Origin: an uncultured Acetatifactor sp.
Lineage (GTDB): Bacteria > Bacillota > Clostridia > Lachnospirales > Lachnospiraceae
Assembly (NCBI GenBank): GCA_947644185.1
Contig: CANRZC010000133.1
Span: 1-6,540 of the forward strand
Reading direction: 5' to 3'
DNA: 6,540 nucleotides
Below are positions 1 to 5,871 of the stretch, one piece after another (the stretch's first letter is position 1; each line of letters begins with the position of its first letter). Under the pieces are notes generated by a model. It did not search any database. It saw only the letters and a program-made list of their open reading frames with translations, and had not been told where the DNA came from. Made by a program: the position numbers and the translations under genes.

Positions 1-486
1 ATTTATGATAGTAGGCTCTCTGGATATCTCATTTTCCCTGGAAAGAATAATGGAATATCGGAAAAGCTCCTCTGTGAGCAGAATCAGCATTTCGCAGCGG
101 TTTTTGATGATATCGATATAGTGTTCTACAGCTTCTGATTTTTCCTCTTTTTCAAGCAGATCCAGATATCCGCAAATGGCAGTCAGCGGTGTCCTTAAAT
201 CATGGGAAATATTCGTCACCGCATTTTTCAGCTCCGCATCTCCCTGGTGGAACTTGTGATGCTCAGCCCGAAGCTTGCGGAGCTGTACGTTGATGGTATC
301 GGCCAAGCGGAGCATATGTCTGTCTCTGCTGGAAATGTCGATCAGCGTGTTGGTATCGGTTTGCAGCCTATGGGCAAAGGCCTCCCGGATTTCCTCCGCA
401 GCCTTTTGCAGAATGCGAATCTTAATAAGCAGAATGATGATAATTAATACCAGGATGCCGATAAAAGCCCATAGCCATGCCATCAT
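1..486 (-). CDS. Sensor histidine kinase, partial (C-terminal part outside window)
   Basis: This is the N-terminal 162 residues of a membrane sensor kinase; the rest, including the ATP-binding domain, lies beyond the window edge. Residues 4-22 form one very hydrophobic helix (WLWAFIGILVLIIIILLIK). A charged, probably helical linker covers residues 25-90, followed by a HisKA dimerisation segment with the H-box NISHDLRTPLTA; the phospho-accepting histidine is H95. There is no second membrane helix, HAMP domain or extracellular sensor domain, so stimulus detection probably depends on the membrane or on the neighbouring transporter. Two ATG codons stand in tandem (486 and 483). I chose the first because AGGGG lies 6 bases before it, and this Shine-Dalgarno overlaps the permease stop codon (TGAGGGG). 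Only 10 bases separate the two genes, so translational coupling is likely. The expected partner is the response regulator at 2428-3099. The family call is firm; the specific signal is inferred. Confidence 0.93.
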   Translation of the reverse strand, partial: MMAWLWAFIGILVLIIIILLIKIRILQKAAEEIREAFAHRLQTDTNTLIDISSRDRHMLRLADTINVQLRKLRAEHHKFHQGDAELKNAVTNISHDLRTPLTAICGYLDLLEKEEKSEAVEHYIDIIKNRCEMLILLTEELFRYSIILSRENEISREPTIIN

Positions 487-496
487 AATAAGCCCC

Positions 497-1324
497 TCAC
501 TTCAAATCTCTTTTCTGGAACAAAATGCAGCCTGCACCTGTGGCCACCAGGATGATTACAAGAGAGTAAACAGGAAGTCTTAACGGGTTTATGGCTGTCA
601 TGCCAGCACACTGGATGGCCTGCCCGCCAGGATTGATATCATAGAGGGATTGCACAATCTCCCGCTTTGTCCCCTCTAAGTATTTGGGGTTAGGCTCCTC
701 ACGGGAGGACATACTGCCATCATCCGCCAGGGAATACACCATATGTGTCTTTGGTGCCTCCAGCATTTGGTTCAGTATGATTCCTGTCATCAGAGAGCCA
801 AAGGCCAGCAGAATACAGATCACAGCAGTGGCTGCTTTGTTCTGGCAGACCATTGCGATGCCAGTAAAAATGGCTGAGAAGGCAACCACGAGGAGAAGTA
901 CCGTAAGCTCCGTAAGCAAAATCATATTGCCTGGAGCTGTAAAGGCTCCTAGCAGTGGTATCCCTACCAATAGATAAGGAAACAGATACGCAGTGCACAG
1001 GGCAAGGCCCACCACAGAAGAGACTACTGCATTTGCCAGATAGATCGCTGATCGCTTACCGCCCACAATGATCTTGTTTCGGATAGTTCCGTCATTATAT
1101 TCTGTGCCAATGAACAGGCTGCAGAACACTGCCATGATAATGCCCACAAACAGGGCACAGGCAAAAAATCCGTTCTCTATGGTATCCACATAGCCATACT
1201 CCTGCGTATCCATATATCGTTTCACTGGCATAAATATCCCCCAGGCAGCCATTAAAATCAATCCACCCCAAAAGACTTTATTCTTCCTCAAGCGCAAAAA
1301 ATTGGCAGATAAAAGTTTTCTCAT
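497..1324 (-). CDS. ABC-2 type transporter permease, peptide-antibiotic resistance/immunity type
   Basis: This is a 275-residue integral membrane protein, the expected membrane partner of the ATPase encoded just upstream. About six hydrophobic segments are visible, near residues 17-35, 52-73, 95-127, 134-160, 165-187 and 250-269. After the second helix comes GTEYNDGTIRNKI (73-85), a conserved stretch of ABC-2 permeases near the cytoplasmic face that probably contacts the ATPase. A hydrophilic loop of about 60 residues (188-248) contains NPKYLEGTKREIVQSLYDINPGGQAIQ-like sequence, which I recognise from permeases beside lantibiotic/bacitracin-type ATPases and kinases in Clostridia. The start is well supported by TAGGAGGAG placed 6-8 bases before the ATG. 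The ATPase stop is 77 bases upstream with no terminator in the gap. The substrate is probably an antimicrobial peptide, but this is inferred from context only. It is not a long BceB-type permease with a large extracellular domain. Confidence 0.88.
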   Translation of the reverse strand: MRKLLSANFLRLRKNKVFWGGLILMAAWGIFMPVKRYMDTQEYGYVDTIENGFFACALFVGIIMAVFCSLFIGTEYNDGTIRNKIIVGGKRSAIYLANAVVSSVVGLALCTAYLFPYLLVGIPLLGAFTAPGNMILLTELTVLLLVVAFSAIFTGIAMVCQNKAATAVICILLAFGSLMTGIILNQMLEAPKTHMVYSLADDGSMSSREEPNPKYLEGTKREIVQSLYDINPGGQAIQCAGMTAINPLRLPVYSLVIILVATGAGCILFQKRDLK

Positions 1325-1401
1325 TTTCTTCTCCTCCTATTTCAGTACCGTCTCTGCACTACGGTTATAAAATTTCCTATTGACATTTCTTAGCTGGACT
1401 A

Positions 1402-2331
1402 CTACGCATTCTCTAAAGTGCTGCTGTGACCAGATGTGAGCAGACTGACATAATAGCTTTCCAGACTTTCGTCCCGCTCCTGCATGGAAAGCACCTCACA
1501 ATTTTCCTCTGCCAAGGCCAGAGCCAGTTTGGACACATTGACTCTGGCATACACGTCTGCTGCTCTGTCAGAAATAATATTGTACTCCACATTCATTCCA
1601 TCTAACACACAGGACAGCGCCTGTACATTGGTCACCTCAAGGCGAATGCATTTTCTGCAGGCATTCTCCAAATCTATTGCGCTGATTTCCCTCACCATCT
1701 GCCCTCTGTCAATAAAGCCATAGTGAGTTGCCAATTTTGACAGCTCATCCAGTATATGGCTGGAGATCAGAAATGTTATCTGCTGTTCTCGGTTGAGCTT
1801 TAGGATTAGCTCTCGTATCTCAATAATCCCCTGAGGGTCCAGCCCGTTTACAGGCTCATCCAGCACTAGAAAATCTGGAGCTCCCACAAGCGCGATTGCA
1901 ATCCCCAGTCTCTGGCGCATGCCCAGGGAAAAATGCTTCGCTTTCTTTTTTCCAGTGTCTGCAAGCCCTACCAGCTTCAAAATATTCCCCAGGCCATCAT
2001 AGGAGGGAAGCCCCAGAATACGGTATTGCTGCTTTAGATTATCCTCGGCTGTCATGTCCAAGTAAATCGAAGGGGTTTCCACCACAGCTCCTATCCTTCT
2101 GCGGGATTTTAGAATTTCCCTGTCTGTATTTTTCCTGTTGTACAATGTATACTCACCAGACGAAGGTGACTGCAGTCCACAGATCAACCGGATCAGTGTG
2201 GTCTTGCCAGCGCCATTTTTCCCCACAAAGCCATAAATTGCACCCTTTGGCACATTCATAGTCAGCCCGTTTAGGGCTTTGAATTCTCTGTATTTTTTAG
2301 TCAATGAATTTGTTTGCAGAACATATTCCAT
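1402..2331 (-). CDS. ABC transporter ATP-binding protein, BcrA/LanF-like
   Basis: This is a 309-residue cytoplasmic ATPase that would power the permease encoded next. The motifs run in order: Walker A GKNGAGKTT (37-45), the loop GAVVETPSIY (81-90), the signature SLGMRQRLGIA (135-145), Walker B FLVLDEP with catalytic E159, the D-loop GLDP (163-166) and the H-loop histidine H192 in ISSHIL. At the Q-loop position the residue is E85 rather than glutamine. Lantibiotic self-immunity LanF proteins are known for this 'E-loop', which supports a role in peptide-antibiotic export or immunity. Residues 225-309 form a C-terminal extension of the kind common in BcrA-like proteins. The start is fixed by GGGAGG 8 bases before the ATG. 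The 96-base gap to the regulator gene carries a repeat array and an inverted repeat, suggesting its own regulated promoter. The ATPase family is certain; the substrate is inferred. Confidence 0.95.
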   Translation of the reverse strand: MEYVLQTNSLTKKYREFKALNGLTMNVPKGAIYGFVGKNGAGKTTLIRLICGLQSPSSGEYTLYNRKNTDREILKSRRRIGAVVETPSIYLDMTAEDNLKQQYRILGLPSYDGLGNILKLVGLADTGKKKAKHFSLGMRQRLGIAIALVGAPDFLVLDEPVNGLDPQGIIEIRELILKLNREQQITFLISSHILDELSKLATHYGFIDRGQMVREISAIDLENACRKCIRLEVTNVQALSCVLDGMNVEYNIISDRAADVYARVNVSKLALALAEENCEVLSMQERDESLESYYVSLLTSGHSSTLENA

Positions 2332-2338
2332 AAATACT

Positions 2339-2346
2339 GCCTCCCT
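2339..2346 (-). promoter_or_regulatory. Ribosome binding site of the ABC ATPase gene
   Basis: Reading the minus strand, GGGAGG stands 8 bases before the ATG at 2331. It is directly preceded by one arm of a perfect 11-base inverted repeat (2345-2355), so a hairpin in the transcript would end right at this site. Confidence 0.75.
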
Positions 2347-2390
2347 TTACTGTTTTTCTGATGGAGATATGGTAACCCCAAACAGTAAAG
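2345..2390 (-). repeat. Perfect 11-base inverted repeat before the ABC ATPase gene
   Basis: On the plus strand CTTTACTGTTT (2345-2355) is matched exactly by its reverse complement AAACAGTAAAG (2380-2390), with 24 bases between the arms. The right arm contains the innermost box of the adjacent direct-repeat array, so the left arm is a fifth box in opposite orientation. In RNA the arms could form a hairpin whose 3' side touches the Shine-Dalgarno site. In DNA they could be a regulator dyad. No U-tract follows, so it is not an intrinsic terminator. Confidence 0.7.
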
Positions 2391-2429
2391 AAATCGGTAA
2401 AGAAATTAGTAAAGAAACTGTAAAGATTT
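2383..2429 (-). promoter_or_regulatory. Array of four phased direct repeats, probable response-regulator operator
   Basis: Four GTAAAG boxes (CTTTAC on the coding minus strand) start at 2385, 2397, 2409 and 2420, that is at 12, 12 and 11 base steps. The first three extend to the 9-mer GTAAAGAAA, and the fourth reads GTAAAGATT. The array begins 2 bases after the regulator stop codon and lies about 55-100 bases before the ATPase start. OmpR-family regulators typically bind tandem direct repeats spaced by about one helical turn, so this is the natural site for the co-encoded regulator. The innermost box reads TTTAC, which resembles a -35 element, but I see no convincing -10 at the expected distance; CATATCT further down is the only weak candidate. 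The repeats are directly seen; their function is inferred. Confidence 0.65.
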
Positions 2430-3099
2430 ATACCTTGCGCATTTTGAAGCCGATCCCCCAGACTGCCTCGATGTAGTCCTTATCATTCACCTCCCGCAGT
2501 TTTTTCCGCAGATTGCTGATATGCATTTTAAGCGAACTGTCTGTGCAGTCAGGCGTATCTTCGCTGATGCGTTCTAACAGCAGCGATTTTGTCACAACCT
2601 GTGAAGGGTTTTTCATGAGCAGCTTCAAAATCGCATACTCTGTCCTGGTCAACCTTATCTCCTTGCTGCCAATATTCACGGTATGTGTGTCAATATGAAG
2701 TGTAATATCGTCAAACACCAGGTTCGGGCTAGCAAAAGCATCTGCAGGCTTCCGAAGCTGTACGGAAATTCTGGCTAAAAGCTCTTTCATGGCAAATGGC
2801 TTTGTCACATAATCCGCTGCGCCCCCCAGCAGTAAATCCACCTTATTGTCAATATCTACTTTTGCACTTACTACAATGACAGGAATTCCTTTTATCTTGG
2901 GTAGAACCTCCTCCCCATTGAGCCCTGGCAACATTAAATCCAGCAAAATCAGATCTGGCTTGCTGCCAGACAGGGCATACAGCGCTTCTGTTCCAGAATA
3001 AGCCCGAGAAATGCCATATCCCTCTTTCGTCAATGCCTCCTCAAGCACATTTCCAATGTGTATATCATCATCAATGATCAGAATCTGTTTCATGCTCAT
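2428..3099 (-). CDS. OmpR-family response regulator transcription factor
   Basis: This is a 223-residue two-component response regulator. Counting from the MKQ methionine, the receiver domain covers residues 2-113. It shows the acidic pair D9/D10 in LIIDDD, the phospho-accepting aspartate D52 in LILLDLMLPG, the switch S76 in VIVVSAK, and the conserved lysine K98 in DYVTKPF. A winged-helix DNA-binding domain follows (about residues 125-221), with LTRTEYAILKLL and a C-terminal SLKMHISNLRKKL ... VWGIGFKM pattern typical of the OmpR/PhoB family. Two starts are possible: ATG at 3099 (MSMKQ), which has AGGACGGA just before it, and ATG at 3093 (MKQ). I prefer 3099 because AGGA sits 4 bases before it, though spacing is short for both. 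The frame stays open for 145 codons upstream but overlaps the ZIP gene and is not coding. The likely target is the repeat array directly downstream, giving control of the ATPase and permease. The cognate kinase is probably the partial gene at 1-486. Confidence 0.94.
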   Translation of the reverse strand: MSMKQILIIDDDIHIGNVLEEALTKEGYGISRAYSGTEALYALSGSKPDLILLDLMLPGLNGEEVLPKIKGIPVIVVSAKVDIDNKVDLLLGGAADYVTKPFAMKELLARISVQLRKPADAFASPNLVFDDITLHIDTHTVNIGSKEIRLTRTEYAILKLLMKNPSQVVTKSLLLERISEDTPDCTDSSLKMHISNLRKKLREVNDKDYIEAVWGIGFKMRKV

Positions 3100-3155
3100 T
3101 CCGTCCTGCCTTTCTTTACAATCCCCCTCTTTCTGGCAGCTTCTTTTTCCTATCT

Positions 3156-3938
3156 TTATCCTAATGCCACGTCCAGAGCCATCATAACTGTAAAACCTGC
3201 TGCAAACAGAACAGTTCCCACATTGGAGTGTTTCCCCGCCGACATTTCCGGGATCAGTTCCTCCACTACCACATAGATCATGGCGCCGGCTGCAAAGCTC
3301 AATAGATAGGGCAATAGCGGAACCAGAAAGCCTGCTGCAAGCATGGTCAGCACTGCGCCAATGGGCTCCACCGCGCCAGAAAGTGTGCCGTAGAGGAACG
3401 CCTTTCTCTTGCTGACGCCCTCGGCCCGCAAAGGCATGGAGATAATGGCGCCTTCCGGGAAATTCTGTATGGCTATCCCAAGAGAAAGAGCCAGTGCTCC
3501 CATGGCTGTGATCCCCACATCCCCGGAAAGCCATCCGGCATAGACTACACCCACCGCCATACCTTCCGGCAAGTTATGAAGGGTCACCGCCAGCACCAGC
3601 AGGGCTTGCCTCTGCAGACTACTTTGGGGCCCTTCTGCCTTGCTGCTATTCATATGAAGATGGGGAATTGCCCGATCCATCAGCAGAAGGAACAATATTC
3701 CCAGCCAGAAGCCGACTACAGCAGGTAGAAAGGATAGCTTCCCCATGGACTCTGCCTGTTCCATGGCAGGAATGAGCAGACTCCAGATGGAAGCTGCCAC
3801 CATAACCCCTGCTGCAAATCCCGTCAATGCCCTCTGGAGCAGTGGGTTGAGACTGTTCTTCATAAACAGCACACAGGCAGCCCCAAGTGTGGTCCCCAGA
3901 AACGGGATCAAAATTCCCTGAAATACTTCCATCTGCAT
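3156..3938 (-). CDS. ZIP-family divalent metal transporter (ZupT/GufA-like)
   Basis: This is a 260-residue inner-membrane metal carrier, length typical of bacterial ZIP proteins. About eight hydrophobic helices can be traced, with the family hallmarks in the fourth and fifth: TLHNLPEGMAVG (119-130) and IQNFPEGAIISMPL (157-170). H121, N122, E125, N159 and E163 are the expected metal-site residues. E191 (AVEPIGA) and E226/E227 (VVVEELIPE) add further conserved acidic positions. The loop between helices three and four is short, with only two histidines (PHLH, 93 and 95). ZIP proteins bring Zn, Fe, Mn or other divalent ions into the cytoplasm; the preferred ion cannot be read from sequence. The start is firm: AGGAGG lies 7 bases before the ATG. 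The regulator gene begins 56 bases after its stop with no terminator visible, so read-through into the regulator is possible. Upstream lie a hairpin, two micro-frames and a weak promoter candidate. Confidence 0.94.
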   Translation of the reverse strand: MQMEVFQGILIPFLGTTLGAACVLFMKNSLNPLLQRALTGFAAGVMVAASIWSLLIPAMEQAESMGKLSFLPAVVGFWLGILFLLLMDRAIPHLHMNSSKAEGPQSSLQRQALLVLAVTLHNLPEGMAVGVVYAGWLSGDVGITAMGALALSLGIAIQNFPEGAIISMPLRAEGVSKRKAFLYGTLSGAVEPIGAVLTMLAAGFLVPLLPYLLSFAAGAMIYVVVEELIPEMSAGKHSNVGTVLFAAGFTVMMALDVALG

Positions 3939-3955
3939 GGTATTACCTCCTGAGC

Positions 3956-4006
3956 CTATTCATACTTCGATAGTATACCCTCTCTCAATCCTCTTAAACG
4001 ATGCAT
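3956..4006 (-). other. Possible 16-residue micro-frame, second of an overlapping pair
   Basis: ATG at 4006 opens a 16-codon frame (MHRLRGLREGILSKYE) that ends in TAG 17 bases before the ZIP start. Its ATG overlaps the TGA of the preceding micro-frame (TGATG), the arrangement of a coupled re-initiation site. The peptide is basic and matches nothing I recognise. It has no strong Shine-Dalgarno of its own. It could be a leader peptide, a decayed gene end, or chance. Confidence 0.2.
3962..3999 (-). promoter_or_regulatory. Weak promoter candidate with dyad before the ZIP gene
   Basis: On the minus strand TATACT (plus 3972-3977) matches the -10 consensus at 5 of 6 bases. A poor -35, GTTTAA (plus 3994-3999), lies 16 bases upstream. 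A small dyad, ATACT-TCGAT-AGTAT (3962-3976), overlaps the -10 and could be an operator, perhaps for a metal-responsive repressor. The arms are only 5 bases, so chance is possible. Confidence 0.22.
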
Positions 4007-4056
4007 CACTTCATTGTCACCTGCATGCCGCCACAGGCATACAGCTTATCCGCCAT
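4006..4056 (-). other. Possible 16-residue micro-frame, first of an overlapping pair
   Basis: ATG at 4056, 3 bases after the dehydrogenase stop, opens a 16-codon frame (MADKLYACGGMQVTMK) ending in a TGA that overlaps the next ATG. AGGA stands one base before the ATG, too close for an effective ribosome site, so translation would rely on re-initiation after the dehydrogenase. The frame contains the hairpin at 4021-4044. I do not recognise the peptide. It may be a remnant, a leader, or chance. Confidence 0.18.
4021..4044 (-). repeat. Hairpin in the dehydrogenase-ZIP gap
   Basis: The minus-strand transcript can fold CUGUAUGCC with GGCAUGCAG (9 pairs, one of them G-U) around the 6-base loop UGUGGC. 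It begins about 15 bases after the dehydrogenase stop codon. No U-run follows, so a classic intrinsic terminator is unlikely. It may stabilise the 3' end of the upstream message or act as a processing site that sets different expression for the two genes. Confidence 0.5.
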
Positions 4057-4059
4057 TTC

Positions 4060-5424
4060 CTAATTACAATACTTTTCCACCAGCTTCACTGCCTCTTCCT
4101 CCAGCCTGTCAATATCCCACATCAACTGCAGTATGGTATAGCGGTCTCGCAGTTCCTTGCCATATCGGATACTATCATAGACATACTGTCTGGGAATGCC
4201 CACATCTGCCGGTATCTTTGCTGCTCCCATTTCTTCCAGCACATGAGAAATCTCAGCCGCTTTTGGCGCTGTCTTTGCCAGCTCCCTGATCTCCTCCCAC
4301 CGCTCTTCGATGACTGCAAGCCGTTTCTGAAGCCCTTCCACATTGTTCTTTCCGGCTTTTTTCTCAAGTGCGATAATTCCCTCTGCACCATCTCCATAGC
4401 AGCGATGCATTTCCTTCTCCCACGCTTCTGTGGAAAGCCGATCGGCAACCTTAGCACGTATGGCGGCAAAATCCGGCTTCTCCATCTCTGCCAATGTATT
4501 GTAAAGCTCCAGCATCAAAACCGTACCGATACCCACCTTTGTCCCATGAAGCACTGCCGGGATCCCGTCAAAGAGAAACTGCATTTCCCAATAATGGGAC
4601 TGATGATGCTCTGCACCGGATGCCGGACGCGAATTTCCAGAAAAATCCATGGCAATGCCAGAGAGCACCAGCGCCTCCGTGAGCACAGAAACCGCCTTGC
4701 TGTCCTGGGAGGCAAGTCCTTTCGTACTCTCCATGGTTCGGTCCACTGCTGTCCCCATGATGCCTGCAATGGTATCGCAGTAGTATTCGTCATTTACAAT
4801 ATGGGAAAGTTTCCAGTCCAGCAGGCAGTTATATTTTCCAAGAATATCCGCCGCTCCTGCCGCAAGCATTTTTAACGGCGCTTTTGCCAGGATTTCTGGC
4901 TCACAGATAAGCGCCAAGGGTTCCTGTGCCGGAAATGTGATTTTCATATTGTGGAAGATCAAGGGCGCAACGCCACTCACCAGCCCATCCATGGAAGGCG
5001 CTGTGGCCACCAGCAAAAAAGGTCTGCCGGTTATGTAACTAAAATATCGTCCCAGATCATTGATTGTACCTGTTCCAATAGAAATAATGATATCCGCATC
5101 CTTGTCATTGGCCATGGCCACACTTCCCAGGGCATGTTCGTCTGCCGCCAGATCACCGTTTTCCGGGCTCTTTAAGACATGGGAGGCAAATGGAATACCA
5201 GCCTTGCCAAGCACCTCTTCCACCTTAATGCCTGCTATTTTATGGGTATGCGTATCGGAAATCAGATAAGGTCTCTTATAGCCCAATTGCTCCAAAAGTG
5301 CTGGCAGCTTTGCAATAGCACCTGTTTCAAAAATGTAGTGCGCAAACAGAGATTTGTGTGTACGCCCACAGCCACATTCAAAGCTGCAATTTAGATATTG
5401 CTCAATCGATGGATTCTGTATCAT
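4060..5424 (-). CDS. sn-glycerol-1-phosphate dehydrogenase (AraM/EgsA family)
   Basis: This is a 454-residue NAD(P)-dependent, metal-requiring enzyme of the iron-containing alcohol dehydrogenase superfamily, which reduces dihydroxyacetone phosphate to sn-glycerol-1-phosphate in the cytoplasm. The nucleotide-binding region shows IISIGTGTINDLGRYFSY (113-130), followed by VATAPSMDG (139-147). The catalytic metal ligands expected for the family are D193 (AADILGKY), H273 or H274 (SGAEHHQSHYWE) and H293 (VLHGTKVG). Cys-rich CSFECGCGRTHK near the N-terminus is typical of the clostridial branch. At 454 residues it is longer than Bacillus AraM (roughly 400), with a helical C-terminal domain (about 320-454). 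AGAAGGAG stands 9 bases before the ATG, supporting the start. The product is the archaeal-handed glycerol phosphate; in bacteria it can feed unusual ether lipids such as heptaprenylglyceryl phosphate. No prenyl transferase is present here, so the pathway is unknown. The adjacent ZIP transporter could supply metal, but this is only inference. Confidence 0.93.
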   Translation of the reverse strand: MIQNPSIEQYLNCSFECGCGRTHKSLFAHYIFETGAIAKLPALLEQLGYKRPYLISDTHTHKIAGIKVEEVLGKAGIPFASHVLKSPENGDLAADEHALGSVAMANDKDADIIISIGTGTINDLGRYFSYITGRPFLLVATAPSMDGLVSGVAPLIFHNMKITFPAQEPLALICEPEILAKAPLKMLAAGAADILGKYNCLLDWKLSHIVNDEYYCDTIAGIMGTAVDRTMESTKGLASQDSKAVSVLTEALVLSGIAMDFSGNSRPASGAEHHQSHYWEMQFLFDGIPAVLHGTKVGIGTVLMLELYNTLAEMEKPDFAAIRAKVADRLSTEAWEKEMHRCYGDGAEGIIALEKKAGKNNVEGLQKRLAVIEERWEEIRELAKTAPKAAEISHVLEEMGAAKIPADVGIPRQYVYDSIRYGKELRDRYTILQLMWDIDRLEEEAVKLVEKYCN

Positions 5425-5490
5425 TTATTTTGTCTCCTTCTAAGCTTTTCTTCTTTCTGCTCTGGAAATTCAAAGCCTGATCCCCTGTAT

Positions 5491-5841
5491 TTACTTGCGC
5501 AATATTTTATCCATATCTTTCCCTCTGGCAAGCTCATCCACCAGTTTATCCAGGTAGCGTATCTCCCGCATCAGCGGTTCTTCCACATCCTCCACCCTGA
5601 CACCACAGATCACACCTTTTATCAGCTTCCTGTTCTCATTTAGTTCTGGGGCATCCCGGAAGAAGTCTCCATAAGTAACAGGATGGTCCAGCATCCCTTC
5701 CAATTCCGGCTGACTGTATCCGGTAAGCCACCGGATTATCTCATCAACCTCCTGCCTTGTCCTTCCCTTTCTCTCTGCTTTGTTGACAAGAAGTCCATAC
5801 ACTTTTGAAAAATCCATCTGATATATTTTCTCATTCCCCAT
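5491..5841 (-). CDS. DUF2200 family protein
   Basis: This is a small soluble protein of 116 residues, a normal length for DUF2200 (no known biochemical function). Recognisable family features in order are the N-terminal GNEKIYQMDFSKVY, KAERKGRT, EVDEIIRWLTGYS, the central FFRDAPELNENRKLIKGVICGVRVEDVEEPLM, and IRYLDKLVDELARGK near the end. There is no signal peptide or membrane segment. I choose the ATG at 5841 because GGAAGG lies 8 bases before it and family members begin at this point. A GTG at 5850 in the same frame would add three residues but sits directly against the ribosome site. It follows the DUF1801-like remnant by 30 bases and precedes the dehydrogenase by 66, with no terminator in either gap. 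It may belong to the same transcript. Confidence 0.88.
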   Translation of the reverse strand: MGNEKIYQMDFSKVYGLLVNKAERKGRTRQEVDEIIRWLTGYSQPELEGMLDHPVTYGDFFRDAPELNENRKLIKGVICGVRVEDVEEPLMREIRYLDKLVDELARGKDMDKILRK

Positions 5842-5871
5842 ACAATGCACCTTCCAAATACTCTCTTAATC

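Noticed and set aside
202..583. Two plus-strand open frames over the kinase and permease junction
   Set aside because: They are antisense to the conserved H-box kinase sequence and the permease end, with no recognisable protein features.
1379..1384. TTGACA on the plus strand as a -35 element
   Set aside because: No usable -10 follows at 16-18 bases and no plus-strand gene lies downstream.
1325..1401. Possible extra regulatory element between ATPase and permease genes
   Set aside because: The 77-base gap shows only the permease ribosome site; I found no stem with U-run, no GTAAAG box and no convincing promoter on the minus strand.
3100..3534. N-terminal 145-codon extension of the response regulator frame
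   Set aside because: It overlaps the ZIP gene in another frame, has low-complexity shadow-like composition (S, G, H, R rich), and the regulator domain begins exactly at the MSMKQ start with AGGA before it.
4021..4044. Hairpin as an intrinsic terminator of the dehydrogenase gene
   Set aside because: The stem is good but the following minus-strand sequence (GTGACAATGAAG) has no U-run.
3937..4875. 312-codon plus-strand open frame opposite the dehydrogenase and its gap
   Set aside because: It is rich in His, Cys, Leu and Pro with no domain pattern, lies antisense to a confidently identified enzyme, and its start falls inside the ZIP start region on the other strand.
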